A stretch of 64,000 nt of DNA from NCBI GenBank assembly GCA_964565415.1, contig CAZMEX010000008.1:10638-74637 (forward strand), given 5' to 3'. Position 1 is the stretch's first letter. Each line of letters starts with the position of its first letter. Positions 53,501-62,540 of the stretch are shown here, piece by piece. The stretch is from JAIOSM01 sp964565415 (lineage in GTDB: Bacteria; Desulfobacterota; Desulfobacteria; Desulfobacterales; Desulfobacteraceae). A program made the position numbers and the translations under genes. A model generated the notes under the pieces. That model did not search any database. It was not told the origin of the DNA and saw only the letters and a list, made by a program, of their open reading frames with translations.

Positions 53501-54400
53501 AAGGCAAAAAGAGAGAGAGAAAATATCTTATCATGGGATGTTGGTGATCTTGGAAAACCTGAAGTTATAAGAGAAAAAAATGGCATTGTTTTTAATGTAT
53601 TTCCTGGTCTTGCAAAGGAGAATGGAAAAGTTGCACTCAGGCTCTATAAATCAGAAAAGCTTTTTTTAGATGGTCATAAAAAAGGTGTGATGTCTTTGTA
53701 TGTTATATCCAATGCAGAACAATTCAAAGCACTTAAAAAAGACATAAGAGTGTCGGGAATAATAAAAAAGCACGCCTCTTTTTTCAGTGGAACAAAGGTA
53801 TTTCAAACAAATCTTTTTAATGCAGTTGTAAGTCATTTTTTTTTAAAGGATATTCGAGGGGGACAAGAGTTTTTAAATCATGCCAAGGCAACTTTTCCTG
53901 AATTATATAATAAAACCAAAGATTTTCTTCAAATAGTTGATACACTCCTTGATGAATATGAAAGAACTGCTGAATATCTGCAAAAGCTTGATCTTAAAGC
54001 CTCTAAAAGGGTCAAGGTAAAAGCGTTAATTGTAAAATTGCATGGTGATATTAAAAGCCTTGTCCCTGAAAATTTTCTTGAGCTTTACGATTTTGCCAGA
54101 ATCAAAGATTTAAACAGATATATCAATGCGGTCAGAATAAGAGCTGAAAGAGCTTTTGCCGATCCTGCCAAGGATGCTAAAAAAGCAGCTCCCCAGGAAA
54201 AATTTTCCATCTATCTAAACACTCTTTTGAACAATTTGTCCTCCAATACCTCAAAGGAGAAGATAGAAAAAATCGAAGAGCTGTTCTGGATGCTGGAAGA
54301 GTACAAAATATCGGTTTTTGCCCAGGAGATAAAACCTGCTTTTAAAATATCTTCAAAAAAACTTGATACTTTTGTGGCAAAGATTTCAACAATGGTGTGA
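50558..54400 (+). CDS. hrpA: DEAH-box ATP-dependent RNA helicase HrpA
   Basis: About 1280 residues, the full length of HrpA. Walker A SGETGSGKTT (about 41-50), the DEAH box (VDEAHERSLNIDF), SAT motif III (ITSATID) and motif VI (QRMGRCGRVANG) are present, followed by the HA2/OB-fold region and the long DUF3418 C-terminal domain (about 650-1280). HrpA rescues stalled ribosomes and acts on mRNA. The ATG at 50558 is chosen; a TTG 30 bases earlier is in frame but has no RBS. It is divergent from the selenoprotein operon. Confidence 0.95.
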   Translation: MEQLKISKSSIQIRDLPDLPIHKKKDEIIEKVINNSVVIISGETGSGKTTQIPKFLLQAGVGKKGMIGCTQPRRIAAVNVALRIAEELGQRVGDTIGYKIRFDDKASKNCIIKIMTDGILLAETQKDRFLKQYEAIIVDEAHERSLNIDFILGILRDLVKKRKDLKLIITSATIDTEKFSKAFDNAPVIEVSGRMFPVDVKYMPLETKTDPPASKVETEDVEYVEAVADAVDYILSRYPDGDILVFMPTEQDISETIELVKARQIDKRDLLVLPLFARLAGKEQQKIFKTGHLRKVIISTNVAETSLTIPSIRYVIDTGLARIPSYSPRTRTTSLPVKMISKSSADQRMGRCGRVANGMCIRLFDEESFESRPFFTSPEIVRSNLAEVILRMISLKLGDVASFPFIDSPSDKSIKDGFATLLELGAIEEKIIIRNKKKQRIYNLTKIGKIMARIPVDPKLSRILIEADKRGCLGKAIIITSALALADPRQRPSEKAQQADQKHAQFNDSSSDFISYLNIFKAYKNAQKRLKSRSKLRKFCSDNFLSFRRLREWEDISRQIKKILSENFIRGKKVDFNTSTRGLKAKTNEIGGELYTAIHKSLLTGYLTNIAHKKEKYLFNAAKGQQVMIFPGSGLFKSSKTWIMAAQFIQTSRLFARCVANIDPAWVEQVGKELCTYTWSLPHYEKKREEVVAREQVSLFGLVLIGSRIVSYGKVNKAEAGDIFIRKALVEGELDRKFNFMIHNKTLIEEVQTFEDKIRKRGVLVSEDDIFLFYKARLKRDFFNIRTFAKHIKDKDDTFLRLTKNDLIKSKVDDDELEKFPDMLEMGKAKFKLEYAFSPGSKNDGVTVKVPFVSAPSISAHAIEKLVPGLFEEKIINLIKNLPKKYRTKLVPVSEKATIIANLMPKQDKPLYTLLSQFIKERFNLDIPASVWSDKNLDKHLKMRISIRDEKDKEIAVSRDNSFINQFYDNESPGKGAFAKEKAKRERENILSWDVGDLGKPEVIREKNGIVFNVFPGLAKENGKVALRLYKSEKLFLDGHKKGVMSLYVISNAEQFKALKKDIRVSGIIKKHASFFSGTKVFQTNLFNAVVSHFFLKDIRGGQEFLNHAKATFPELYNKTKDFLQIVDTLLDEYERTAEYLQKLDLKASKRVKVKALIVKLHGDIKSLVPENFLELYDFARIKDLNRYINAVRIRAERAFADPAKDAKKAAPQEKFSIYLNTLLNNLSSNTSKEKIEKIEELFWMLEEYKISVFAQEIKPAFKISSKKLDTFVAKISTMV

Positions 54401-54471
54401 TTGTTTTTTTGAATTTTGACATGGATGCAGTTTTTTCCCATCAGGCAATTTTTTAATCTGAATACGAATAT

Positions 54472-54485
54472 ATTTCGTACGAAAT
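54472..54485. promoter_or_regulatory. 14-bp perfect palindrome with nearby half-sites
   Basis: ATTTCGTACGAAAT is perfectly symmetric. Further TTCGTA-like half-sites lie within about 50 bases (ACGAA at about 54463-54467; TTTCGTAAGTCGAA at about 54501-54514). The cluster is about 107 bases upstream of the response-regulator gene and looks like a regulator-binding region. Confidence 0.45.
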
Positions 54486-54592
54486 CTTATTAATGGTTGA
54501 TTTCGTAAGTCGAAGGGGGTAGAATAGAGAAATAACACCATATTTTTTGCAAAGTTATCAATATTTACTCTTACACCTGAACAGGATAGAGG

Positions 54593-55294
54593 ATGGGAAA
54601 ACAGAGACATAAAATCTTGATTATTGAGGATAAACAGAAGATAGCAGCTGCTCTGGGCGGAATACTGAAAAAAAACAAGATTGAATTTATATGGTGTGAA
54701 GATGGAACAGCAGGGCTCAAAGAGTTGAGAAACAGTGATTCTTTGTTTGCCTTAATAATTTGTGACCAGCAAATGTCCGGCATGTCAGGTATCGAGTTCC
54801 TTGGGCAGGCGAAAAAAACAAATCCCATGGCCCTTCGATTTTTAATAAGTTCAGGCTTGGATGACAATGTGATGACAGATGCAGTTAATAGAGGGATTAT
54901 TCAGAAATTTCTCCAGAAACCTTGGGAAATTGCTACCCTTGTTGCAATTACAAAAAACAGCTTTGTCCAGTTTAATCATAGTATTGAGAATAGAAAACTT
55001 TTAAAATCAGCAAGGGATAAGAATAAAAAACTATATGGGATAGATCACAACCTCAATAAAATTTTAGAGAGCCATAAAGCCAAAATTAAAGAGTTTGACA
55101 AGCAGATAGCATCGGCAAAATCTAAAAGTGAAAAAAATTTCTCAGTTGATTATTTTATTAAAAAATTTGAGCAGTATGGTATGCTTGAAACCGCTCAATT
55201 TAATTCACTGTTTCAAACCACACTGGGTGAGCTTTTTAAACAATTTAATGATATAGCAGAAAAAAATGGGTTTGAAATACCCAGGATAGATTAA
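54593..55294 (+). CDS. Response regulator with helical C-terminus
   Basis: 233 residues. The receiver domain (about 5-125) has IIEDKQK, acceptor Asp in ICDQQMSGMSG, Ser/Thr in LISSGLD and Lys in FLQKPWE. The C-terminal 100 residues are charged and helical (partly coiled coil: SLLKSARDKNKK-like stretch, DKQIASAKSKSEK), with no DNA-binding or enzymatic motif. It is followed ten bases later by a FapA-like protein, so it probably regulates or binds that protein. Which kinase phosphorylates it is unknown; the hybrid kinase at 36510-38648 is not adjacent. Confidence 0.82.
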   Translation: MGKQRHKILIIEDKQKIAAALGGILKKNKIEFIWCEDGTAGLKELRNSDSLFALIICDQQMSGMSGIEFLGQAKKTNPMALRFLISSGLDDNVMTDAVNRGIIQKFLQKPWEIATLVAITKNSFVQFNHSIENRKLLKSARDKNKKLYGIDHNLNKILESHKAKIKEFDKQIASAKSKSEKNFSVDYFIKKFEQYGMLETAQFNSLFQTTLGELFKQFNDIAEKNGFEIPRID

Positions 55295-55304
55295 AGAGTT
55301 GCAA

Positions 55305-57905
55305 ATGCCAGCAAATAAATCAGAAAATAAGTATAACATTATTCTTATTGAAAATGACACCACTCTTTTTAATAAGGCAAAGGATATTCTTGTAAATTCT
55401 CAACTCTCTCCTGCTGAACCTGTATTGGATGAGATGAAATTTGAAATTATAATTGTTTCACCATCAAAGTTTCTTGATTATTTAGAGGGAAAAAAAATAA
55501 TTCCGCCATCTTTTGTTATTTGTGTCAAAGATTCTGATAATATTCATAAAAATATATTTATCAGATCAAAAGAGATAATACCGGAAACACGAAGAATGCT
55601 GATTGCTGCACCAAAAGAGAGAGATGAAATTATCGATTTAATTAATAATAGTGATATCCATTTCTGCTTTATTGATCCGTTGGACAATCAGGAATTTTTA
55701 CAACTTATACAAACTGGTCTCATCGGATTTAAAAATGGTACTAACTGGGATTATATTAAGAGAGTTGTGGATGAACAGAATGGCAGAATGTATAAATTAG
55801 CAAAGAGTTTAAAAGAGCAAGGTGATAAATATTCACAAATTAAACTTAAAAGAAAAGAGGAGCTTGAAAGAATACAATCTGGGGTTGATAAAACAGAAGG
55901 TGCCTCAAATAGAGATACTCCCCTTGAAAAATATTTATCTGTAAACAGCATATCTCTGACTGCCAACGATCTTAAAATAGGATTCAAAAACCTGGCAGAT
56001 AAACTAAAAAAATTATTTGATGGGATGGCATCAAATAGTTTAATTGATTTTAAGACAGAGAAATATTCTGATATTTTGAGTCGGAAGATTAAGCCTGAAA
56101 CCCATGGCAAATATGATGGGCAGATAATAAGTGATCTTCTGCACTATATTTTGAAAAGTGATAAACCCGCATCAAACTCTGATTCCATAAAAGAGCTTAA
56201 GTTAAAAACCCGAAAAGAAAAAAAATGGCAGAGAATCGTAATCAGTGAGAAAAAAAAGGATGGAGAGCAAAATGATGCACATGAACAGACAACCCGGACT
56301 GAAAAGGGTAATTCGGAAAATTTAATGGAACTGCTTGAGCAGGCTCTTCAGTTTGAAATGGATGAAGAGAGGTTGAGTATGCGGGTTCGGATTATAAAGA
56401 AAGATTCTGACATCCTGACAGTGGAAAATATTTTTGACTACTTGAGAATTGCAGGAGCCAGCTATGGGTTAATTAATGAACAGACTCTTTTAACATGGCT
56501 TGAGAGCAAAGGTTCTGTCCAGCAGTTGATTGTTGCTGCCGGGACCCCACCGCAACAAGGTGAGGATGGGAGTGTGACATATCATTTTAATACTGATTTT
56601 ATACATGCAGGGCAGGTCAAGCCAGATGGAAGTATAGATTTCAGAGAGAGGGGAAGTATCCCGTTTGTTGAAGAGAATACTTTGCTTGCTGAGAAAATCG
56701 CTGCAAAACCCGGGAAGCCTGGGATTGATATTTCAGGCGCACAGATTGCTGTTTCTGAACCTGTTGACCCTGTTTTTGTTGCAGGTGATAACACCTTTGA
56801 ATCAGAAGGGGGGCTGAAGATTTATGCAAAAACAGGAGGACAGCCGCATCTGGATGCCATGGGTACAGTCTCAGTAGCTCCAGTGCTTAATATTGACAGC
56901 AATGTTGATTTTGAGACAGGAAATATATCGTTTAAAGGCAGTATTGTTGTGAGTGGCACTGTGAAAGAGGGGTTCAAGGTTGAAGGCACTAATTTGACAG
57001 CTAAACAGATTGTTGGGGCTCAAATTAATATAACCGGCGATTTAAATATCAGTGCGGGTATAATTGACTCTGATATTAAAGCTCTGGGAAATATTCAGGC
57101 TAAATATATAAATAATACACATGTTGAAACTTTCAGTAATTTAATGATTACAACCGAGGTACTGGATTCAAAAATTAATTTAAGTGGTAAATTTGATGGT
57201 GGAAAAGCCCGCATTATTGGATCTGAAATAATTGCCAAAGGTGGTATTGAAGTTGGACAGATTGGAACCCAAGGCTCAACTCCGGTAAAACTCAGGGTTG
57301 GTGTGGATGATTATATCTTAAAACTTACAAGTAAAGTAGATGCAAAATTAATAGAAGCAACCAGCGAGATAAGACGTATAAAAAAAGATATTGAGGATTT
57401 AAACAAGCAGGATGAAAAATATTTTAAAAGTGTTACAGAATCAGCTCATATTCAGGACAGATCTCAATTGGAAATAAAGGACTATAAAGAGAAACTTGTT
57501 GATTTAAAAGAGTCTGGCAATGTATCTGAACTGAAAAAAATTAAAAGTGAGATTGAACAGCTTGGGCAAAAAGCAAAGGATGCTGAAAAAACAGTTGAAA
57601 AAGCCCTGGACAATCAAGATAGGATTGAAAAAGAGATTAATGTGAAGAAGAGACAGATTGAGAAATTAGAAGAGATGAATGTTGGTTTTGTGAACGAGAA
57701 AAGAGCCTTAAAGGAACAGTCGGATAAAGGAGAAGCCGTCCCCTGTGTAATTGTGAACAATAAAGTTATGGCAGGGACCAGAGTCGAAAGCACAGCTTCT
57801 TCATTAACTGTCAGAGATGATACTTCAAAATGTAAAATAGAAGAGATAAATATGAAAGCACAAGGTGCTGCAGATTATTATGAAATGCATTTAATAAATC
57901 TGTAG
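55305..57905 (+). CDS. FapA/DUF342-family protein with receiver-like N-terminus
   Basis: 866 residues. Residues about 10-150 resemble a degenerate response-regulator fold (IILIENDTTL, then FVICVKDSD) but lack a clear phospho-acceptor Asp and the KP motif. A Lys-rich coiled region (about 150-340) leads to a FapA/DUF342 region (about 360-680): IRIIKKDSDILTVENIFDYLR, TYHFNTDFIHAGQ and the strand repeats GNISFKGSIVVSGTV. A long coiled coil (about 690-800) and a C-terminal strand cap follow. It is the paralogue of the protein at 43531-45660. The start ATG 55305 is chosen over a TTG six bases upstream because AAAGAG is then well spaced. It is ten bases after the response regulator. Confidence 0.78.
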   Translation: MPANKSENKYNIILIENDTTLFNKAKDILVNSQLSPAEPVLDEMKFEIIIVSPSKFLDYLEGKKIIPPSFVICVKDSDNIHKNIFIRSKEIIPETRRMLIAAPKERDEIIDLINNSDIHFCFIDPLDNQEFLQLIQTGLIGFKNGTNWDYIKRVVDEQNGRMYKLAKSLKEQGDKYSQIKLKRKEELERIQSGVDKTEGASNRDTPLEKYLSVNSISLTANDLKIGFKNLADKLKKLFDGMASNSLIDFKTEKYSDILSRKIKPETHGKYDGQIISDLLHYILKSDKPASNSDSIKELKLKTRKEKKWQRIVISEKKKDGEQNDAHEQTTRTEKGNSENLMELLEQALQFEMDEERLSMRVRIIKKDSDILTVENIFDYLRIAGASYGLINEQTLLTWLESKGSVQQLIVAAGTPPQQGEDGSVTYHFNTDFIHAGQVKPDGSIDFRERGSIPFVEENTLLAEKIAAKPGKPGIDISGAQIAVSEPVDPVFVAGDNTFESEGGLKIYAKTGGQPHLDAMGTVSVAPVLNIDSNVDFETGNISFKGSIVVSGTVKEGFKVEGTNLTAKQIVGAQINITGDLNISAGIIDSDIKALGNIQAKYINNTHVETFSNLMITTEVLDSKINLSGKFDGGKARIIGSEIIAKGGIEVGQIGTQGSTPVKLRVGVDDYILKLTSKVDAKLIEATSEIRRIKKDIEDLNKQDEKYFKSVTESAHIQDRSQLEIKDYKEKLVDLKESGNVSELKKIKSEIEQLGQKAKDAEKTVEKALDNQDRIEKEINVKKRQIEKLEEMNVGFVNEKRALKEQSDKGEAVPCVIVNNKVMAGTRVESTASSLTVRDDTSKCKIEEINMKAQGAADYYEMHLINL

Positions 57906-58048
57906 TCCATATTAAGAGAGTTTATGAAAATTTTTAAACTTTAACCTACCCAAAAATTTTATCTTAAAAAATATCCCATTGCATTTTATTGTAATAATTA
58001 GTTTGTATTAGTAAGTTTTATTTATTTTTAAAAAATATAAATAAAGTA

Positions 58049-58077
58049 TTGACAAATAGTAACTAAAAATATATGAA
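58049..58077 (+). promoter_or_regulatory. Promoter-like sequence with no downstream gene
   Basis: TTGACA (58049-58054), exactly 17 bases, TATGAA (58072-58077). A start near 58084 would give a transcript of about 200 bases ending at the hairpin at 58242-58278. Confidence 0.4.
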
Positions 58078-58241
58078 TATATACTGTTTGAGTTTGTAAA
58101 ATTTGCAAAATAATGCAAACAAAAAAGAACAAACTTTGGATGAATAATGTTTGGAATATAATCTTTGGATAATGAAAGGACGCTGTTTGATAAGTCATAT
58201 CCCAAGTCAGACAATCCCCATCTCCTTTATAAACATTATCC

Positions 58242-58284
58242 TGCCTGCTGCCTTGAACAGCCCTCAAGGCACCAGGCATTTTCC
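58242..58284 (+). terminator. GC-rich hairpin followed by T-run
   Basis: Outer stem TGCCTG/CAGGCA and inner stem GCCTTGA/TCAAGGC separated by a 2x2 internal loop, apical loop ACAGCCC, then TTTTCCTTT. The T-run is on the plus strand. It could end a small RNA or transcripts reading towards the RND operon. Confidence 0.6.
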
Positions 58285-58298
58285 TTTAATTAGTTTTT

Positions 58299-61200
58299 TT
58301 AAGTTTTAAGCAAATTTTTAATATCCTCAAGAATCATATAAAGACAAGGTACCATAACCAGAGTGATAAAGGTGGCAAAGAGTATCCCAAACCCTAAAGA
58401 GATTGCCATGGGAATTAAAAACTTTGCCTGTCTTGAGGTTTCTGTGATTATGGGTGCAAGCCCGCCACATGTAGTAAGAGTAGTAAGCAAAATTGGTCTG
58501 AATCTCTGGATGCCTGCAGCATGAATCGCTTGCAGAGCAGGTGTTCCTGATCGGTGTCTACGGTTTGCAGAATCAATAAATACCAGGGAATCGTTCACCA
58601 CCACTCCTGACATGGCAACAAGTCCAAACAGGCTCATGACAGAAAGCGAGTAGCCCATGATAATGTGACCTGCAATGGCACCTATTATTCCAAAAGGAAT
58701 ACAGAACATAATTATAAATGGCTGGAGATAGCTTTTAAATGGTATGGCTAAAAGGGCAAAAATACAGAGCAAGGCCAACCCGAGCCCTTTTAGAAGAGCT
58801 GTGATGCTCTCTTTTATTGCAGCTTTATGACCTTTAAAACTAAAAGATAACCCAGGGTATTTAGCTAAAAGGGCAGGGAGGATCTCTTTTTTCATATCTT
58901 TTATGATATTTTCAGCTTTTGGAGGCGGGCGGACATTGGCAGATACTCGAATTTCCCGCCTGCCATTGGTTCTTTTTATGGTGGTGTATGCTCTGCCTGC
59001 AACAACCTCAACAGCATCCCGAAGTTGGATTTCTCCTTGGGGCGCAAGCAGCACCAGCTCTTCAAATGTTGATTCAGACATTCTCTCTTGTTTTGGCAGC
59101 CTGACTTTGACAGTAACCTCGTTTCTTCCCCGTTGGCTTTTTACTGCCGATATCCCCTGGAAAGCATGCCTGATTTGATTTGCAACTTCCCTGGATGTCA
59201 GACCCATTCTCTTTCCCCGGGGGGTCAAAGTAATATCAAATTGTTTTTTCCCCTTGGCAGATCCATCATCAATATCATGGACAATGGGATACCCGGATAA
59301 ACTTTTTGCAAGCTCTTCCCCTGACCTGTTTAACAGATTTGTATCCCTGTGGCTTAAACTTACAGTTAAATTTTTTCCTGAGCCGGGTCCGCCTCTATTG
59401 GATTCAAAGGAGATGTTCTCAAGCCCTGCTATTAACCCTGTTTTTTTTCTCCAGAGAGTTGTGACTTCTGTTGTGTTTAATGGGCGGATATCCGGGTCTG
59501 TCAAATATATACTTACCTGAACCACACTGTTTTGAACCTGCGAAAAAACTCCATTGGATAATTGAGCTTTGCCATTTTTTTCAATAATCTTATTGGCGCT
59601 CTGGACAAGGTGCTGCTCAATATTTTTTATTGCTGCAGTGGGTGTACCATGGGGCAGCTTTGCTTCACAAAATGCATAATCTGATTCTACTTTAGGGAAC
59701 ATTACCATGCCCATGCGACCGGAAGAGACATACCCTGCAGTTATCATGAGCAAGGCAATCCCAAGGGCAATAATAGAGTATCTATGCTCTATTAGCTTAA
59801 GGAGTAATCCCCCATAATATTTCTTTACAGCAGCTTCAAAAGAGCGGCTGAATCTTTTCTGCCATTTTTCAAGATGGTTTAAAGGGAAGAACAGAGGACG
59901 TTTGTTTTTGTGGCTCAAGTGGGCAGGTAAGATGAAAAGACTCTCAATCAATGAGACCCCAAATACTGCAATCACTACAATAGGGATAGTTTTAAATATT
60001 TTTCCCATGAATCCCGGAACAAACATCAAAGGCACAAAAGCCACCATATTGGTTATCACACTGAAAATCACCGGCATGGCAATGCTTCTGGTTCCTTTTA
60101 CAGCAGCATCAAATAGCGAAAGCCCTCTGTTCCTATGATAATAGATATTCTCTCCCACAACAACTGCATCATCAACAACGATTCCCAATGTAACAATAAA
60201 TGCAAACATGCTGATAATGTTTATGGTGAACAAGGTGGTAGAAAGAAAGAGAAAAGAGCCCAGAAAAGAGATGGGAATGCCAAGGCTGACCCAGAATGCT
60301 AAACGAATTTCAAGGAAAAGAGCCAGGAAAAAAAAGACCAGTGCAAGCCCTATATAGGCATTGCGAAGTAACAGGTCTGCCCTCTGGGCAAACACTTTTG
60401 ACCTGTCTTTTACAAGGGTAAGACTTATCCCGTCAGGCAGGGAGTTGTTAATCTGTTTTATAACTGCTTTCCCTGTTGCAGCCACTTTTAAAGGTGCCTG
60501 TTCACCCACACGAAATATCTTTATGACAACAGCTCTTTTTCCGTTAAAAGATGCCCATGAGTCATTATCTTCAAATCCTTCTGTGACACTTGCGATGTCT
60601 TCAAGCAATACACTTGAACCATTTTCCAGTAAAATAACAGGTAAAGCAGCATATTGTTTTGCATAGTCTTTTCGATCTTTAATCCGTAGAAGGATATCAC
60701 CACTGGAAGTTTCAATACTGCCTCCACCAAGTTCGACAGATGCTTTTGAAATTGTAAGTGCAACCTCTCGTAAAGTAATATTATAACGTCTCAGAGTCTT
60801 GCTTGCAATTTCTACCTGAATTTCCCTGTCTTTGACACCTTCAAGCTCAACCTGGGAAATACCTTTATCTGCGAGCAGTTTGTCACGAACCTGCTCTGCA
60901 AGTTTTTGTATATTTTGTTCAGAAGTATCTCCATACAATGCAACTCTTAATACCTCTCTTTTTCTCACAGCAATGGAAACCCCGGGCTCTTCTGCTTCAT
61001 CGGGAAAGGTTGAGATTCCATCGACTTCACTCTTGATTTCCTGCCATAGGCGGTTGATATCAGTACCTTTAAGGGCTTCGACACTGATAGAAGCATACCC
61101 CTCATTAGCAGTGGCAGTAATTTCATCAATACCCTCTATGTCCTGAATCGCCTCTTCAGTAGCAATGATAATACCTTTTTCCACCTCTTCCGGGCTGGCA

Positions 61201-61388
61201 CCTGGGTAGGCAATTGATATATTGACTCTGTCAAGGCTGAAGTCAGGAAAGACCTCCTGCTTGATATTAAATCCCATGAAAAGTCCACCTATAAGCAAAA
61301 TAGCCATCAACAGGTTTGCAGTAACACTATTGCCTGCCATCCAGGCAATGGGACCTTTGTATGTGTCGGGATATTCTTCTTGTGTCAT
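58299..61388 (-). CDS. RND-family efflux transporter permease
   Basis: 1029 residues, the standard AcrB-type length, with twelve membrane helices and two large periplasmic loops. The N-terminus has SVTANLLMAILLIGGLFMG and QEVFPDFSLDRV, the porter repeat starts GASPEEVEKGI, and proton-relay aspartates lie in GIVVDDAVVVGENI in helix 4. The second half has SGVVVNDSLVFIDSAN. Substrate specificity cannot be read from sequence; HAE1-like pumps export drugs, detergents or metabolites. It overlaps the adaptor gene by four bases and forms the inner-membrane part of a tripartite pump. Confidence 0.93.
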   Translation of the reverse strand: MTQEEYPDTYKGPIAWMAGNSVTANLLMAILLIGGLFMGFNIKQEVFPDFSLDRVNISIAYPGASPEEVEKGIIIATEEAIQDIEGIDEITATANEGYASISVEALKGTDINRLWQEIKSEVDGISTFPDEAEEPGVSIAVRKREVLRVALYGDTSEQNIQKLAEQVRDKLLADKGISQVELEGVKDREIQVEIASKTLRRYNITLREVALTISKASVELGGGSIETSSGDILLRIKDRKDYAKQYAALPVILLENGSSVLLEDIASVTEGFEDNDSWASFNGKRAVVIKIFRVGEQAPLKVAATGKAVIKQINNSLPDGISLTLVKDRSKVFAQRADLLLRNAYIGLALVFFFLALFLEIRLAFWVSLGIPISFLGSFLFLSTTLFTINIISMFAFIVTLGIVVDDAVVVGENIYYHRNRGLSLFDAAVKGTRSIAMPVIFSVITNMVAFVPLMFVPGFMGKIFKTIPIVVIAVFGVSLIESLFILPAHLSHKNKRPLFFPLNHLEKWQKRFSRSFEAAVKKYYGGLLLKLIEHRYSIIALGIALLMITAGYVSSGRMGMVMFPKVESDYAFCEAKLPHGTPTAAIKNIEQHLVQSANKIIEKNGKAQLSNGVFSQVQNSVVQVSIYLTDPDIRPLNTTEVTTLWRKKTGLIAGLENISFESNRGGPGSGKNLTVSLSHRDTNLLNRSGEELAKSLSGYPIVHDIDDGSAKGKKQFDITLTPRGKRMGLTSREVANQIRHAFQGISAVKSQRGRNEVTVKVRLPKQERMSESTFEELVLLAPQGEIQLRDAVEVVAGRAYTTIKRTNGRREIRVSANVRPPPKAENIIKDMKKEILPALLAKYPGLSFSFKGHKAAIKESITALLKGLGLALLCIFALLAIPFKSYLQPFIIMFCIPFGIIGAIAGHIIMGYSLSVMSLFGLVAMSGVVVNDSLVFIDSANRRHRSGTPALQAIHAAGIQRFRPILLTTLTTCGGLAPIITETSRQAKFLIPMAISLGFGILFATFITLVMVPCLYMILEDIKNLLKT

Positions 61389-62539
61389 GAACCATCTCCT
61401 GCAGCGAGTTGTAATGTCATACCGTTCACTGCAACTGGTATATCTGATGTTATCACTTTGTCACCGGGGTTAATTCCTGAATTTATATAAACTGTTTTGC
61501 CCTGTTTCCATGCAAGGCTTATTTTTTTTATCTCAAGGACTCCTGCATTATATACCCAGACTGTATTGTCATCCCTAAGTATAGATCGTGGTATTGAGAA
61601 AACATTTTTAATGGTTTTTCCAAAAATTTGAATATCTACATGGTCACCCAGGAGTAATTGTGGATTATTGTTCTGTTTTTTTAAATTCAATGGGTCAGAT
61701 ACTAATATTATAACACCTGCCATACGGCTTTTGTCAGCAACTTTACCAGTTGTTCGGACTACTTCTCCCTGCCAGGAATGGTGTGAATAGTTTGAATGGA
61801 TGATTGCTTTGCAAGGTGACGATTTATTAATTACAATTGCACCCAGACGATCTAAAGGCACCTGGGCTTCAACCTGGTACGTATCCACATCAACCAGAGC
61901 AGCAAGCGAGCCTTGAGTGTTGACAAGCGATCCAACATTAACATGTTTTTCAAGAATAAGAGAGTTAAACGGAATAAAGACCTTTGTCCTGGCAAGGTTC
62001 AGCTTTGCTTTTTCAAGATCGGCCCTGGCACTCTGCACCAAGGCATTTGCCTGCATCAGTTGTGGCTTTCGTAAAGCAAGATCTGTTGCCTTGATCTCCT
62101 CTTCTGAAACTTCATTGATAAGTTTAAGCTCTTCTTTTGCAATAAACTGACTGCCTTTTTCAATGGCAAGTCCTGATATGGCTTTGTCAAGTGCACTTTG
62201 AGCTTTTTGAACTCCAATTTTATAATCTGATGTATCAAGCTGCAAAAGCATCTCTCCTTTTTCCATCACTGCACCTTTGAGAAAATCAGGCGATATTGAT
62301 ACAACTTCTCCCATCAGTTTTGATTTTAACACAACTTCTCTGTTTGGTATCACTATGCCCATTGCATGAATTGAGCTTTGATAATCTCCTGGTTTAAGAG
62401 ATATGGTTTTTACTATCATTGTTTGTTTTTTTGGTGGCTTTCTTTTCATTTTTGGCTCACTTGAATTAAAGTATGACCAACCTGCCAGACCAAGAAGAAT
62501 TAAACAAATCGGTAAAATAATTTTCATGGATAACTTCAT
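61385..62539 (-). CDS. RND efflux periplasmic adaptor (membrane fusion protein)
   Basis: 384 residues from ATG 62539, with GGAGAG about 7 bases upstream; the longer ORF to 62623 runs into the outer-membrane gene and is rejected. An N-terminal membrane anchor (about 5-22, no lipobox) precedes the lipoyl/beta-barrel core: MGEVVSISPDFLKGAVMEKGE, a long alpha-hairpin (SALDKAISGLAIE to RADLEKAKLNLARTKV) and the barrel FIPFNSLILEKHVNVGSLV. Bridges the permease and the outer-membrane channel. Overlaps the permease gene by four bases. Confidence 0.9.
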   Translation of the reverse strand: MKLSMKIILPICLILLGLAGWSYFNSSEPKMKRKPPKKQTMIVKTISLKPGDYQSSIHAMGIVIPNREVVLKSKLMGEVVSISPDFLKGAVMEKGEMLLQLDTSDYKIGVQKAQSALDKAISGLAIEKGSQFIAKEELKLINEVSEEEIKATDLALRKPQLMQANALVQSARADLEKAKLNLARTKVFIPFNSLILEKHVNVGSLVNTQGSLAALVDVDTYQVEAQVPLDRLGAIVINKSSPCKAIIHSNYSHHSWQGEVVRTTGKVADKSRMAGVIILVSDPLNLKKQNNNPQLLLGDHVDIQIFGKTIKNVFSIPRSILRDDNTVWVYNAGVLEIKKISLAWKQGKTVYINSGINPGDKVITSDIPVAVNGMTLQLAAGDGS

Positions 62540-62540
62540 T

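Larger units (their letters stand above)
57906..58298. other. Gene-less convergent gap with possible small RNA
   Basis: A 393-base AT-rich gap. It holds an AT-only palindrome (TTTATTTAT/ATAAATAAA, 58017-58045), a plus-strand promoter match at 58049-58077, two imperfect copies of CTTTGGAT-AATG (about 58134-58149 and 58163-58175) and a GC-rich hairpin at 58242-58278. A minus-strand ORF across the gap has no RBS and unnatural composition. Confidence 0.5.

Noticed and set aside
58028..58279. 83-residue minus-strand ORF in the 58-kb gap
   Set aside because: The second half is repetitive Ile/Phe/Tyr from AT-rich DNA, no RBS, and it overlaps the terminator-like hairpin.
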